DNA from: Sulfurimonas sp.
GTDB lineage: Bacteria > Campylobacterota > Campylobacteria > Campylobacterales > Sulfurimonadaceae
NCBI GenBank assembly: GCA_022712845.1
Contig: JAFLJV010000080.1
Location: 1-13,691, forward strand
Reading direction: 5' to 3'
Length of the DNA: 13,691 nt
The notes under the pieces were generated by a model. That model made no database searches. It was not told the DNA's origin and was given only the letters and a program-made list of their open reading frames with translations. Of this stretch, positions 13,561-13,691 are shown one piece after another. The position numbers were made by a program, and so were the translations under genes. How positions within the stretch are numbered: position 1 is the stretch's first letter; each line of letters opens with the position of its first letter.

Positions 13561-13691
13561 TCATGCTAAAAGGTTACAAAGTTTTTTAATATCTCCTCCA
13601 ATCATACGAATAGCTTGAGGAAAGTTTATATAATTTTCTCGTCTTAGTACATTCATGGCTATATTTCTTATTATTGAAAAGTTAGTTGGAG
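13561..13691 (-). CDS. 3' end of a DDE transposase (partial, runs off the window)
   Basis: On the minus strand a frame enters from the right window edge and ends at a TGA (complement of 13561-13563). Its 42 visible residues begin PTNFSIIRNIAMNVLRREN and end GGDIKKLCNLLA. The N-x-S-I-I-R-N-I-A-x-N-x-L-R-R-E stretch is the characteristic C-terminal helix of IS4/ISAs1-type transposases. The terminal 20 residues differ from the commonest ISAs1 ending, so the exact family is open. Only the C-terminus is in view, so whether the element is intact cannot be judged. It converges with glsA, whose stop is 30 bases away; the nearby element end would therefore lie at about 13531-13560. Confidence 0.6.
   Translation of the reverse strand, partial: PTNFSIIRNIAMNVLRRENYINFPQAIRMIGGDIKKLCNLLA

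Overview
The window is AT-rich, densely coded DNA that looks like a chromosome segment of a Campylobacterota bacterium, probably a Sulfurimonas-like sulfur oxidiser. The grounds are low-GC codon use, very short or overlapping gene junctions, TATAAT boxes preceded by T-rich tracts instead of a clear -35, and the gene order pyrD – M16 zinc peptidase – dapA – SDR reductase, which from memory matches Campylobacter jejuni. The genus is an inference; no rRNA or other phylogenetic marker is present.

Region 1 (1-5208): six co-directional genes, four of the five junctions being ATGA overlaps. In order they encode a UbiA-type prenyltransferase (5' end outside the window), a GtrA-like membrane protein, a DprE1-like FAD oxidase, a DprE2-like short-chain reductase, an ArnT/PMT-like membrane glycosyltransferase and a HAD-IB phosphatase. 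Together this reads as a self-contained pathway: transfer of phosphoribose from PRPP to polyprenyl phosphate, dephosphorylation, epimerisation of lipid-linked ribose to arabinose, membrane translocation, and use by a polytopic glycosyltransferase. The pathway is best known from mycobacterial cell-wall arabinan synthesis, so this is the most interesting part of the window.

Region 2 (5209-5463): a short gap holding a 53-codon remnant of a multihaem cytochrome c (two CxxCH motifs), then the pyrD promoter.

Region 3 (5464-12120): a housekeeping block. pyrD and an M16 peptidase are joined by a 1-nt overlap. A lipoprotein of unknown function sits alone. A tight operon follows with its own promoter: dapA, a FabL-like enoyl-ACP reductase, a thiamine-binding (MTH1187/YkoF-like) protein, pgsA (TTG start) and rseP. 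The theme is the cell envelope: diaminopimelate/lysine, fatty acid, phospholipid and membrane proteolysis.

Region 4 (12121-13691): an accessory scar. A gene-less stretch of 486 bases contains a decayed IS3-type OrfA (one in-frame TGA, one frameshift in a poly-A run) abutting a second helix-turn-helix remnant. Next comes a 28-bp imperfect palindrome that overlaps the start codon of an intact glutaminase gene (glsA). The window ends in the 3' end of a second, unrelated transposase on the minus strand. The glutaminase is thus bracketed by mobile-element debris.

No tRNA, rRNA, CRISPR array or convincing intrinsic terminator was seen.
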